DNA of 64,000 nucleotides, taken from Streptomyces sp. 2114.4 (lineage in GTDB: Bacteria > Actinomycetota > Actinomycetes > Streptomycetales > Streptomycetaceae). The notes under the pieces were generated by a model. It was given only the letters and a program-made list of their open reading frames with translations. It did no database searches and was not told the origin of the DNA. The translations under genes and the position numbers were made by a program. Positions 26,409 to 34,564 of the stretch are shown here, piece by piece (position 1 is the first letter of the stretch; each line of letters begins with the position of its first letter). The stretch lies in assembly GCF_900187385.1 (NCBI RefSeq), contig NZ_FYEY01000001.1:7750001-7814000 (forward strand). The letters run 5' to 3'.

Positions 26409-26822
26409 ATGGCGCCCACCAGGCGTGAAAAGCTCGGCCAAGTCGTCACCGCCGCCGGTATGGCGGCCGCGCTGCCGTCGGTCTGGCAGACCGTCACCCA
26501 CATCACGGATGACACCTACCGGGCGCCCGAGGTGCGGGACGGCGCGGGCCATGTGCAGTACCACATGGCCCGCGAGGCCCTGGTCACGGCGGGCAGCCTG
26601 GCGGCCATCGGGATCGGCGTGCTCGCCGGGCCACGGCGCGGCCGGCCGCTGTGGGGCGCCATGGCGGCCGCCGGTGCCGGATTTGCGGCGGCGATGTGGT
26701 CCGGAGGCCCCACGACAGGTGTCTGGGCACCCAACGAAAAGGCACTCGCGGTGCACATCGCCTCCACCACCGGTCTCGCCACGGGGATCTGGCTGCTGCA
26801 CCCCGAGCGGGGGAGCCGGTGA
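26409..26822 (+). CDS. Small membrane protein
   Basis: A 137-residue protein with hydrophobic helices near residues 10-25, 57-75 and 80-98 (SLAAIGIGVLAG, WGAMAAAGAGFAAAMW), probably three to four membrane passes, the last ending in GLATGIWLLHPERGSR. AAAGGGAGAAG precedes the ATG. Its stop overlaps the GTG start of the flavin monooxygenase (GTGA), so the two are coupled, and both face the MarR gene. Function unknown; it may help handle the hydrophobic substrate of the monooxygenase. Confidence 0.75.
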   Translation: MAPTRREKLGQVVTAAGMAAALPSVWQTVTHITDDTYRAPEVRDGAGHVQYHMAREALVTAGSLAAIGIGVLAGPRRGRPLWGAMAAAGAGFAAAMWSGGPTTGVWAPNEKALAVHIASTTGLATGIWLLHPERGSR

Positions 26823-28345
26823 GCGTCGAGGTGATCGTGGCGGGCGGCGGGCCGGTCGGGCTGCTGACCGCCGCCCTGCTGGACGCCGCCGGGATCACCG
26901 TGGAGGTGCTGGAGCGCAGGACCGGCCGGAGCGAGCAAGCCAGGGCCACCACGATGCACCCCCGGACCCTGGAAGTCCTGACCCTGCTGCGCACCGAAGA
27001 CGACCGGCGGCTCTCCGACATCCTGGTCTCGCTGGGGCGCCCCGAACCGAAGGCGCACTTCGCCGTACTTCCGGACCTGCTCGACTACGCGCAGCTCGAC
27101 ACGCCCTATCCCTTTGTGCTGATGGTCCCGCAGACGACCACCGAGCGCGTGCTGGCGGCTCACCTTCGCCTGCGCGGCATTGCTGTGCACTACGGCCACG
27201 ACGTCAGCGGGTTCGCCCAGGATGCCGACGGGGTCGAGGTGACCGTCAACGGCGGTGTGCGCAGGGCCGGTTATCTGGTGGGTGCCGACGGCGCACACAG
27301 CCTCGTACGACGGCACGCGGGCATCGACTTCCCGGGGACCCCGCCCTCCATGGTGGGCTTCGTCGCCGACGTCACCCTGACCGACCCTCCGGACGGGGCG
27401 GCGCACTACTGGGACCACCGGCACGGTCAGCTCAGCTTCCTCCCCTTCCCCGAGGGTGCTTACGGCCTCTCCGACGGTAGTGCGTACCGCGTGTTCGGCA
27501 CCGAAGCCGCGGACACCCGACTCACCTCCGACGAGGTACGCGCACGCCAGGCGCGCTCCCTGACCCTCGACGAACTGCGCGCCATCCTGCGCCGGATGAC
27601 CGGCAGCGACCACGGACTGCGTGACGGGCTGTGGCTGTCCACGGCCAACGACACGACACGGCACGCCGTGAAGTACCGCGCGAACCGCATCTTTCTGGCC
27701 GGTGACGCGGCACATGTCCATCTCCCCGCCGGCGGCCAGGGACTGAACGTCGGTCTGCAGGACGCCGCGAATCTGGCGTGGAAACTGGCCGCCGAGATCC
27801 ACGGCTGGGCTCCGCCCTTGATCACCGGTGGAGCGGCCGGCTACGAAAGCGAGCGCGCCCCCGTCGCCGCCGGACTGGCCGGCAACACGCTGGCCCAGGC
27901 AGCCTTGATGACCACGTTCACCCCGGCGGGTGCCGCGCTGCGCGACCTGATGAGCGCGCTGATCGCCAAGGGCGGCGACACCGCGGACGACCTGACCGCC
28001 TGGTTGTCCGGACTCGGCCTGTCCTACCCCCCTCCTTTCTCCGGGCACCCCTTGGACGGCTGCCGCGCCCCCGACCTCGAGCTGTCGGACGGCACCCTGC
28101 ACCGCCGGCTGGCGGTCGACCGGTTCCTGCTCGCCGACTTCACTCCGGACGCCGTCTTCACGCCGCTTCGCTCGGCCCGGGTCGAGGTGGCGCAGGCCCT
28201 CCCGTGGTCGGGGCTGTCCGCCGCGCTGGTCCGCCCGGACGGCTATATCGCCCGCGCCTGGACCGCCCCCGGCATCGAGGAGGTGGCCGCCGCGCTCCGG
28301 TCCTGGACGACGCCTGCGCCTGCGCCTACGCATCTGAGCCCGTGA
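26819..28345 (+). CDS. FAD-dependent aromatic monooxygenase (PheA/TfdB type)
   Basis: A 508-residue class A flavoprotein hydroxylase. The ADP-binding GGGPVG motif is at residues 9-14; the substrate/flavin motif GADGAHSLVR is near 157 and the flavin-ribitol motif GDAAHVHLPAGGQGLNVGLQ near 296. A C-terminal thioredoxin-like domain without cysteines completes the phenol-hydroxylase/polyketide-hydroxylase architecture. It uses NAD(P)H and O2 to hydroxylate an aromatic compound. The GTG start overlaps the upstream stop by GTGA. With the divergent MarR it looks like an inducible aromatic or antibiotic detoxification unit. Confidence 0.9.
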   Translation: MSVEVIVAGGGPVGLLTAALLDAAGITVEVLERRTGRSEQARATTMHPRTLEVLTLLRTEDDRRLSDILVSLGRPEPKAHFAVLPDLLDYAQLDTPYPFVLMVPQTTTERVLAAHLRLRGIAVHYGHDVSGFAQDADGVEVTVNGGVRRAGYLVGADGAHSLVRRHAGIDFPGTPPSMVGFVADVTLTDPPDGAAHYWDHRHGQLSFLPFPEGAYGLSDGSAYRVFGTEAADTRLTSDEVRARQARSLTLDELRAILRRMTGSDHGLRDGLWLSTANDTTRHAVKYRANRIFLAGDAAHVHLPAGGQGLNVGLQDAANLAWKLAAEIHGWAPPLITGGAAGYESERAPVAAGLAGNTLAQAALMTTFTPAGAALRDLMSALIAKGGDTADDLTAWLSGLGLSYPPPFSGHPLDGCRAPDLELSDGTLHRRLAVDRFLLADFTPDAVFTPLRSARVEVAQALPWSGLSAALVRPDGYIARAWTAPGIEEVAAALRSWTTPAPAPTHLSP

Positions 28346-28576
28346 GCCCGTGAGCCCCGAGCACTGGTGCCGGGATCCGACGGGCGGATGCGGTCTCGTG
28401 CCCCGGCCGTCGACAGCGGCCGGGCAGCCGTACGACCGGGCCGGAATCGGCTGCAGCGGTATGGCCCCGCCTGCCACTCATCGGTAACTTGTCGGTGCCC
28501 CGCCGGCGGTGCGCCCGTCGCGGGGCTGCCCGCCGGGCGGACCCGACGGGCACACCCGACGAAGCAGGCGGATGAC

Positions 28577-30589
28577 GTGAAGCCTCTCCTACGCCCGGCG
28601 TGTAGTGCCGCGGCGCTGTGCCTCGCCCTTGTCCTCACGGGCGGCCCGGTCCCGGGCGCGGCCGCTGCCGTTGCCCCTGCCAGGCCGGACGCCCCCGCTG
28701 CCGGTACGTCGGCCATACGCCCATCCGTCGCGGCGTCGGCCGTACCCACATCCGCCCAGGCGTCGGCCGTCCACGTACCCGCCGCCGCATGGACGGCACC
28801 GCTGTCCACCAGAGGCCGCTATATCGTCGACGCCGACGGCAAGCGGTTCCGGTTGAAGTCGGGCAACTGGGACGGCGCGCAGGGCTCGTGGAACGGTTCG
28901 GGCGACATCAACGACGCCGCCGCACACCACAGCGGTCAGAACTCCCACGGCATACCGCTCGGCCTCGACCGCGTGGGCATCGCCTCACTGCTGCACGACT
29001 TCCGGGCCCTGGGCCTCAACAGCATCCGGCTGCCGTTCTCCAACGAGTTGATCCACTCCGACGCCCCGGTGCCGGATGCCGCGGTCGCCGCCAACCCGCA
29101 GCTACGCGGCAGAACACCGTTGCAGGTCTTCGACGCCGTGGTCGCAGCCCTGACCGCGAACGGTTTCGCCGTCATCCTCAACAACCACACGAACACCACC
29201 CGGTGGTGCTGCGGCCTCGACGGCAACGAGCGGTGGAACAGCCGCCAGAGCACGCGTCAATGGGCTGACGACTGGGTCTTCCTGGCCCGCCGTTACCAGG
29301 ACAACAGCCGTGTCGTGGGGGCGGACCTCTACAACGAAGTGCGCCGTGACGTCTGGGACGACCCCAACTGGGGCCTGGGGGACAACCACGACTGGCAGGC
29401 CGCCGCCCAGGAAGCGGCGGACCGGATCCAGACCGAGGCCAACCCCCGGCTGCTCCTCATCATCGAAGGCATCAACTGGACCGGACTGCCGGTGGACGGC
29501 CTGCCGCACGGCCGTCCCACCCTCACCCCGGTCCGTACGCTCTCGCACACCCTCGTCCGCTCCGGGAAGCTCGTCTACTCGGCCCACTTCTACGGCTACA
29601 CCGGCCCGCACCACAGCGGCGCCACCGGCGTGGGGGAGACCAGCGACCCTCGCTATCAGGACCTGCCCCGCGACCAGCTGCGCGCCGTACTGCAGGATCA
29701 GGCGTTCTTCGTCTCCGCCGAGTCCGGACAGCACTTCACCGCGCCCCTGTGGATCAGCGAATTCGGCATCGGTGCGGATGAGTCGGGTGCCGCGGCCCGC
29801 GCCTGGTTCGCCAACCTGACGGATGTCCTCGCCGACAACGACACGGATTTCGCCTACTGGCCGCTCGTCGGCTGGAGCACCGACGCCCAGGGCCGCCCTG
29901 CCGGGGACAGCTGGGCCATGCTGCGTTACGACCGCGCCGGGCACCGCAGCGGAATCCTGGACGGCAACGACTGGCGTACCACGGCGTGGCACCGGCTGCA
30001 GACGGCACCACAGCGGACCGGCCCTGTGTCACCGACCCCGTCCTGGCACCAACTCACCCTGGACCACCGGGATTTCGTCCAGTCCCTGAGCGCCCGAGCT
30101 CTGGGCGACTGGGACGGCGGCGCCCGCAAAGCGGCGTGCCCCGACGGAGAACGGCTGATCGGCCTCAGCCACACCCAGGGGCGCGGTCTGTGCACCGACG
30201 CCCCCGCGGCCCAGGACCTGCGCACGCCCGGAAGCACCCCCGAGGTCGTACGCGACGAGCGCTATGTTCCGGCCGGTGGCGACTGGGCACCCGGCTACAG
30301 CAAACTGCAGTGCCCCGCGGACCACTTCCTCACCGGTTACAGCCTGCGCGGGGAGTCGGTCTCCGCCGCCCTGTGCATGCCCGCCCGCACCTCCCTGGGC
30401 ACCACGGACCAAACCCTGTGGTTCGACCGTGGCGACCACCGCCCGCCCAGCGACCCCGGCGGTGACTTCGCCTACGGCCACTACAAAGGCCAGTGCCCCT
30501 CCGACACCTACGCGGCAGGCATCGCCTACACCCACCGCCCCGGACACCGAGGCAGCCCCGACGCCCTGCTCTGCCGACCGCTTTCCTGA
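28577..30589 (+). CDS. Secreted GH5-family glycoside hydrolase with three C-terminal repeats
   Basis: A 670-residue secreted glycosidase. Signal peptide 1-31, an Ala/Pro/Ser-rich linker to about 70, then a cellulase-like (beta/alpha)8 domain. Catalytic residues are predicted as Glu254 in ADLYNEV (acid/base) and Glu395 in WISEFG (nucleophile), with supporting Asn/His in LNNHTNT (about 201-207). After residue about 545 come three ~45-residue units, each with GDW/GDF near the start, a lysine plus CP (KAACP, KLQCP, KGQCP) and a final LC (GLC, ALC, LLC). They probably form small disulfide-linked binding domains. Start GTG 28577; an out-of-frame ATG lies just before it. Substrate may be a beta-glucan or mannan. 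Confidence 0.85.
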   Translation: MKPLLRPACSAAALCLALVLTGGPVPGAAAAVAPARPDAPAAGTSAIRPSVAASAVPTSAQASAVHVPAAAWTAPLSTRGRYIVDADGKRFRLKSGNWDGAQGSWNGSGDINDAAAHHSGQNSHGIPLGLDRVGIASLLHDFRALGLNSIRLPFSNELIHSDAPVPDAAVAANPQLRGRTPLQVFDAVVAALTANGFAVILNNHTNTTRWCCGLDGNERWNSRQSTRQWADDWVFLARRYQDNSRVVGADLYNEVRRDVWDDPNWGLGDNHDWQAAAQEAADRIQTEANPRLLLIIEGINWTGLPVDGLPHGRPTLTPVRTLSHTLVRSGKLVYSAHFYGYTGPHHSGATGVGETSDPRYQDLPRDQLRAVLQDQAFFVSAESGQHFTAPLWISEFGIGADESGAAARAWFANLTDVLADNDTDFAYWPLVGWSTDAQGRPAGDSWAMLRYDRAGHRSGILDGNDWRTTAWHRLQTAPQRTGPVSPTPSWHQLTLDHRDFVQSLSARALGDWDGGARKAACPDGERLIGLSHTQGRGLCTDAPAAQDLRTPGSTPEVVRDERYVPAGGDWAPGYSKLQCPADHFLTGYSLRGESVSAALCMPARTSLGTTDQTLWFDRGDHRPPSDPGGDFAYGHYKGQCPSDTYAAGIAYTHRPGHRGSPDALLCRPLS

Positions 30590-30629
30590 TGCCGCTGGGC
30601 CCCCTGCCTCGACGGCCGTGACGGGATGT

Positions 30630-30644
30630 CGGCCCTCCGGGCCG
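30630..30644. terminator. Hairpin between convergent genes
   Basis: CGGCCC-TCC-GGGCCG, a 6-bp stem with a 3-base loop, in the 76-bp gap between the rightward glycosidase and the leftward hypothetical gene. It lacks a U-run, as is common for Streptomyces terminators. Confidence 0.4.
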
Positions 30645-30665
30645 GGCCGGGCCGCCGGCGGGCGG

Positions 30666-31265
30666 TCAGGAGACGAAGTCGCCGAGGGCGGGCAGCGGAG
30701 CGGACGCCTCGAGCGAGCCTATGCAGACGATGGCTTCCTCGAACTGGAAGTAGGAGAGTCCTTCATGGCGGGGGCCGATGACGAGCAGGTTGTCCCCGCA
30801 ACGCCAGGCCGCGTGGCGCCAGTTGCCTTCTCCCATGGCCGCCGTGCCGCCTTCGATCGTGATGTCTTGCTCCGGTGGACCGAGCCGTTGGGTGAACGCG
30901 GCGACAGCCGCGTCGATGTGCGCGTCGAACACCGCACGTTCGGCGTGTGCCTGGCTGGACCAGCCGGGCAACGAGCCCCACAGGTCTTCGCTCCAGTCAT
31001 CGTCGTCGACCCAGTAGAAGTGGGCGAATGACACGGCAAGGGCGTCCCCGAGATGGGCGAGGTGCCCCTCGGCGGTGACGAACGAGTCTTCCCACGGCAA
31101 GTCGTCGCCGGCTTCGCACCAGCCCAGACGCCGCATCGCCGCCTCGGCGACCGCCCAGTCGCCCAACGGCAGTTCCGCCAGGCCGGCGATCTGTTCCACC
31201 AGACGCGGGGTGAAGGGGCATGCGGCGACGTGAAAGGCGATGTCATCAGGGGCTTCGTCGGTCAT
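30666..31265 (-). CDS. Hypothetical protein
   Basis: A 199-residue soluble acidic protein. The ATG at 31265 (MTDEAPDDIAFHVAACPF) is chosen because the open frame continues upstream only through sequence belonging to a kinase remnant in another frame. Notable segments are FAHFYWVDDDDWSEDLWGSL and DITIEGGTAAMGEGNWRHAA. Trp/Asp richness suggests a compact cytoplasmic domain of the kind found in SMI1- or immunity-like proteins, but I do not recognise a family and no toxin gene is adjacent. Confidence 0.65.
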   Translation of the reverse strand: MTDEAPDDIAFHVAACPFTPRLVEQIAGLAELPLGDWAVAEAAMRRLGWCEAGDDLPWEDSFVTAEGHLAHLGDALAVSFAHFYWVDDDDWSEDLWGSLPGWSSQAHAERAVFDAHIDAAVAAFTQRLGPPEQDITIEGGTAAMGEGNWRHAAWRCGDNLLVIGPRHEGLSYFQFEEAIVCIGSLEASAPLPALGDFVS

Positions 31266-31366
31266 GGCAGGACGATATCCGGACCGTACGCGTGTTTCAG
31301 GGCCGGGTTGGCAAGGGGCGGAGGCGGTGTCGGGCGGAACCGAGGGGGCGATGAGGTCCGGGGAAT

Positions 31367-31501
31367 TCAGGTCGGTTCCTGCAGGGGAGAGGGGCCGGCG
31401 GAGGCCAGCGGGAGGCGCATCTGGAAGCGGGTGTCGCCGGGGACGGAGTGGAACCGCAGGTCCCCGTTGTGCTTGTTGACGACGCTCCGCCAGGAGATGT
31501 C
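31367..31501 (-). pseudogene. Sensor-kinase C-terminal remnant
   Basis: On the minus strand from 31501 to a stop at 31367-31369 the frame reads DISWRSVVNKHNGDLRFHSV, then PGDTRFQMRLPLA and a short tail. This is the characteristic end of a GHKL ATPase domain (HNGDLRF ... GDTRFxxRLPL). Nothing upstream in this frame is kinase-like, so only the last ~45 codons survive between two intact genes. Confidence 0.6.
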
Positions 31502-31523
31502 GGCGGCGCGGCGGCATGCGCCG

Positions 31524-32501
31524 TCAGGGCGCGGGGCGTCTCAGCCTGCGGCCCAGGAGGAGGGCTCCCGCGCCCGCGATCAGCGCGGCGGCGGCGATGC
31601 CGGTGATGCGTGCGGTCGCGGCGCGGGCGTCATGGGCAGCCCCCGTGGCGGGCAGCGCAGGACGGGCGGAATCGGCCGCGGTGGCGGCTTGGAGGACGAG
31701 GCCGGTGACCGCTTCGGGGTGGGAGACCATGGCCACGTGGGAGGAGTCGATCTCCACCGTGTGGGAACCCGCGCGCTTCGCCTCGAAGCGTTCCTGGTCG
31801 GGGTTGATGGTCTTGTCCTGCTTCGCGACGAGGGCCCACGACGGCAGGTGTCTCCAGGCCGCCGCCTTGGCCTGCTGAGAGAACGCGGTGGTGGCCACGG
31901 GCCGTTGGGTCGCCGCCATGAGCCTGGTGGTGCGCTCCGGCAGGTCGGCGGCGAATACCTGAGGGAGCCTGTCGGGCTTGAGGTAGAGGTCGGTCCCGCT
32001 GACGCCGTCGGTCTGGTAGGGCACGGACCTCGTGGCGGTGCCGAGTTCGCTGGGGAACCCGGCGGCCAGGGACATCCCGCTCTCACCCACGTCGGGCATC
32101 AGCGCCGCCACGTACACCAGGGACTTCACCCGGGGGTTGCCCGCGGCGGCCGAGCTGATCAGGGAGCCGCCGTAGGAGTGGCCCACGAGGACGATCGGAC
32201 CCTTGATGCTGTCCAGTACGGAGGCGAGGTAGGCGGAGTCGTTGTACAGCCCGCGGAGCGGATTGGCGGGGGCCATGACGGCGTACCCACGATGTTGGAG
32301 CCGTTCGGCGACCCCGTTCCAGCTGGAGGCGTCCGCGAACGCCCCGTGCACCAGCACGATGGTGGGCTTGGCCGTGGTCGTGCCCCCGTCCGCGGTGGCG
32401 GGGGCCGCCACGGACGCGCACAGGGCCATGGCGCACCCGGCCGCGAGGGCATGTGTGCGACGTATGCGGTGCCGTGAGCCGAAAACCGGCAATGCTGCCA
32501 T
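31524..32501 (-). CDS. Secreted alpha/beta hydrolase with LPATG cell-wall anchor
   Basis: A 325-residue exported hydrolase. Signal peptide (RTHALAAGCAMALCASVAAP), then an esterase-type alpha/beta domain beginning PTIVLVHGAFADASSWNGVA. The nucleophile is Ser in GHSYGGS; the acid is likely Asp in LVAKQDKTINP and His in SSHVAMVSHPEAV. The C-terminus has LPATG, a hydrophobic helix (TGIAAAALIAGAGALLLG) and RRLRRPAP, a complete sortase sorting signal, so the enzyme is probably linked to peptidoglycan. The ATG at 32501 is preferred for its upstream GGAAGG; another ATG at 32519 is in frame. Substrate unknown. Confidence 0.85.
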   Translation of the reverse strand: MAALPVFGSRHRIRRTHALAAGCAMALCASVAAPATADGGTTTAKPTIVLVHGAFADASSWNGVAERLQHRGYAVMAPANPLRGLYNDSAYLASVLDSIKGPIVLVGHSYGGSLISSAAAGNPRVKSLVYVAALMPDVGESGMSLAAGFPSELGTATRSVPYQTDGVSGTDLYLKPDRLPQVFAADLPERTTRLMAATQRPVATTAFSQQAKAAAWRHLPSWALVAKQDKTINPDQERFEAKRAGSHTVEIDSSHVAMVSHPEAVTGLVLQAATAADSARPALPATGAAHDARAATARITGIAAAALIAGAGALLLGRRLRRPAP

Positions 32502-32639
32502 GGTGTTCACGCCTTCCATGAGGCCTACGGCACCTGAGTGTTCACCTCTCCGCGCCGGCGCGCGCGGTCACGCGCTCCGAACGGGTCACCGCAGGGGCTG
32601 TCCCGGTGAATGCGGAGCCAACGGGTTTCCGGGACCTGC

Positions 32640-32862
32640 CTCGTAGAGGTCATTGGTGCCGGACGGCAGACGTACCCCCACGCGGTCGCCCACGCCGATC
32701 CCGGCCGCCGCCAGCCGGCGCCGTAGTGCATCGACCGCACCGGCGAGCTCCCGGTAGCTCAGCGAGGTCTGTCGTCGTCCAGGGCCGGCTCGCGCGGATG
32801 GAGCAGGACGGTGAGGTCCAGGACGGTGAGGTCCAGGACGGTGAGGTCCAGGACGTCCATGA
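32640..32862 (-). pseudogene. N-terminal remnant of a PosA/Pls-like NRPS adenylation domain
   Basis: Minus-strand translation gives RTLMDVLDLTV, then LLHPREPALDDD, and after a one-base frame change RQTSLSYRELAGAVDALRR, AAAGIGVGDRVGVRLPSGTN and DLYEA. The order and wording match the start of adenylation domains of PosA/Pls-family (poly-L-lysine-synthetase-like) NRPSs, where SGTxDLY is typical. The match stops abruptly at about 32640. The LDLTV segment is triplicated by a 15-bp tandem repeat. Frameshifted and truncated, so a relic. Confidence 0.6.
32806..32850. repeat. Three perfect 15-bp tandem repeats
   Basis: GGACGGTGAGGTCCA repeats exactly three times, followed by a partial copy. It lies inside the NRPS remnant, encoding LDLTV three times on the minus strand, and appears to be a slippage expansion in a dead gene. 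Confidence 0.85.
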
Positions 32863-32870
32863 GCGTCCGC

Positions 32871-33256
32871 GCAGCGGGAGCCGTCCGTCCGCCGAACACG
32901 GCGGGAGGGCCGTCGACGCGTTCACCGACGGGATCCTGCTCCCGCGCCATGCGCCCCGACACCACCTCACCATGCGCTCCTCGCCCTTCGTTCCCCCGTG
33001 CCCCCCTTCCACGACCAGGCCGGGGCGGGGGACCGGGGGCGTGCACCTCGTGCCGCGCGGCCCTGCCCTGATGCCCCGCCCGGCTCCGGCACTGCACTGC
33101 ACGGCACGGCACGGACCGCGTGCATCGCCCGCGGGGACTCACTCACCCATCCATGCGGATATCCGGTATCCCGCGATGCTCGGCGAGGATTGCGGGCAAA
33201 AGGGTTGTTTCACTCCGTGCCGGTGGTGTTGCGCCGGTGGTGCCATGGCGGTGACG
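32871..33256. other. Non-coding stretch in a degenerate region
   Basis: About 390 bp of GC-rich DNA between two gene relics. It contains short direct duplications (CACGGCACGGCACGG near 33110) and no frame with recognisable similarity, start and ribosome-binding site. Confidence 0.4.
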
Positions 33257-33440
33257 TCAGCCGAGCAGGGTGCGGGCGATTTCCAGAGCGAGCCGCAGTT
33301 TCAGTGAGTTGCCTGCGGCGGTGGCCGTGGCCAGGAGTTCTTCGGCGCGTTTGACGCGGTAGGTGACGGTGTTGCGGGCCACGTGCAGGGTGCCCGCGGT
33401 GGCCCGCAGCGAGGCCTCCTGATCTGTCGACCCCAGCACC
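33257..33440 (-). pseudogene. PucR/CdaR-type regulator C-terminal remnant
   Basis: The minus-strand frame ending at 33257 reads LRATAGTLHVARNTVTYRVK, RAEELLATA and LKLRLALEIARTLLG. This is the PucR-type C-terminal helix-turn-helix (LHVxRNTVxYRVxRxEELL). No effector or GGDEF-like middle domain precedes it; upstream the frame merges with a hydrolase relic, so only the DNA-binding end remains. Confidence 0.6.
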
Positions 33441-33609
33441 CCATGCCCCAGGCGGCGCGACCGGACGGCGCCCTCGCGCAGGACCGCCGGTGCCCGGCCC
33501 CCGACCCGATCGGCGCGGCCGGACCCGTTGCAGGGCACGGACGCGGCGGCCGGCTGCAGGAGACGGGGCTGCACTTCGACGGTGACGGTCACCTCCGTCC
33601 CCCGATCGA

Positions 33610-34172
33610 CGGCGCGCAAGCATGCCCATCGCGGGCGTACGGCATCTCCAGGCGGTCCAGGGCGGTCCCCATACGACCGAGGTCGTCGGGGTCGTCGGCG
33701 GCGACGACCAGCTCGTCCAGTCGGCGGCGGGCCCCGGGAACGACTTGCCGAGCGCGAACTGCGATGCCGGCCCCTGGAGTTGGATACGGCGGGCCGAGAG
33801 ATCCTGCCCCAGCGTGAGACCGGCGACGTGCTTCCAGGCATCCTCCGCACGCACCCGATGGGCGCGGAGACCGATGACCGCGACCAGCTCGACCTCCCAG
33901 TCCACCATCCCACTGGGCAACTCCACCGTGTCGTACGGGCCGGCCAGCGAGGTCGGATACTTGGTGAAGACGGCCGGCTGAGCGGGAGTATCGAGGGCGG
34001 ACTCCTCGATGTGATCCGCGTAGTTCAGCGCGACCGCGAACGCCTGGCGCGGGCGGGGGACGGGGGCGCCAACCTCGATGCCTTCGCCGACTGCCTCAGC
34101 GGTGGCTTCGGGACGCCCGACGACGATGACTATGTGGTGGAGTGGCGCGACCACCAGGTATCTCGCGAGCAT
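33610..34172 (-). pseudogene. Fumarylacetoacetate hydrolase-family fragment, frameshifted
   Basis: From 34172 the minus strand encodes VGAPVPRPRQAFAVALNYAD, PAVFTKYPTSLAGPYD, PSGMVDWEVELVAVIG and SQFALGKSFPGP, the N-terminal and catalytic core of an FAH-family hydrolase/isomerase (the metal-binding E-x-E is VDWEVELV). After about 33735 the similarity continues one frame over (LDELVVAADDPDDLGRMGTA) and ends near 33620. The rest of the enzyme is missing. A dead relative of a catechol or homogentisate-type pathway hydrolase. Confidence 0.65.
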
Positions 34173-34564
34173 CTCGGTTATCCGGAGACAGCTCGCCAGT
34201 TGGAGATCCGGTTGTCACGCTGTCACCCCACGAACCGCTCTTGTGTCAGCGCCGACCTTGCCACAGCGAGAGAAGGGCGCGGATCCACTGTCTTCGACTG
34301 GCTCGTCGAGATCTTCGACGATCGCGCTCCCGGCATCCTGCGACTCCAGTGACTGGTCACGAGGACGCCTTGTTCAGCACGCGGGGGAGGTGGACGTGGA
34401 GATGCTCAACATCGACATCACAGCCGCTCTCACGAAGTGCTCGTGCAAGGAGTTCTACAAGTCCGCTGGCCCTTTTCCGCACTAAGAGGTCGTCCTTGGC
34501 TGACGCAGGACCCGGACGGCTTCGAGGGTTCGCCAGCCATTGCCGTTGACGGGCTGCAACGTCT
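34173..34564. other. Intergenic region, no recognised gene
   Basis: About 390 bp between the hydrolase relic and the membrane hydrolase. Base composition is lower in GC than the flanks. Short frames such as STVFDWLVEIFDDRAPG (plus strand, ending near 34350) and VDVEMLNIDITAALTKCSC (near 34395-34450) look weakly protein-like but match nothing I know. Probably insertion debris. Confidence 0.4.

Noticed and set aside
32806..32850. Short tandem repeats as a CRISPR array
   Set aside because: The 15-bp units are contiguous without spacers and lie inside a decayed gene; no cas genes are present.
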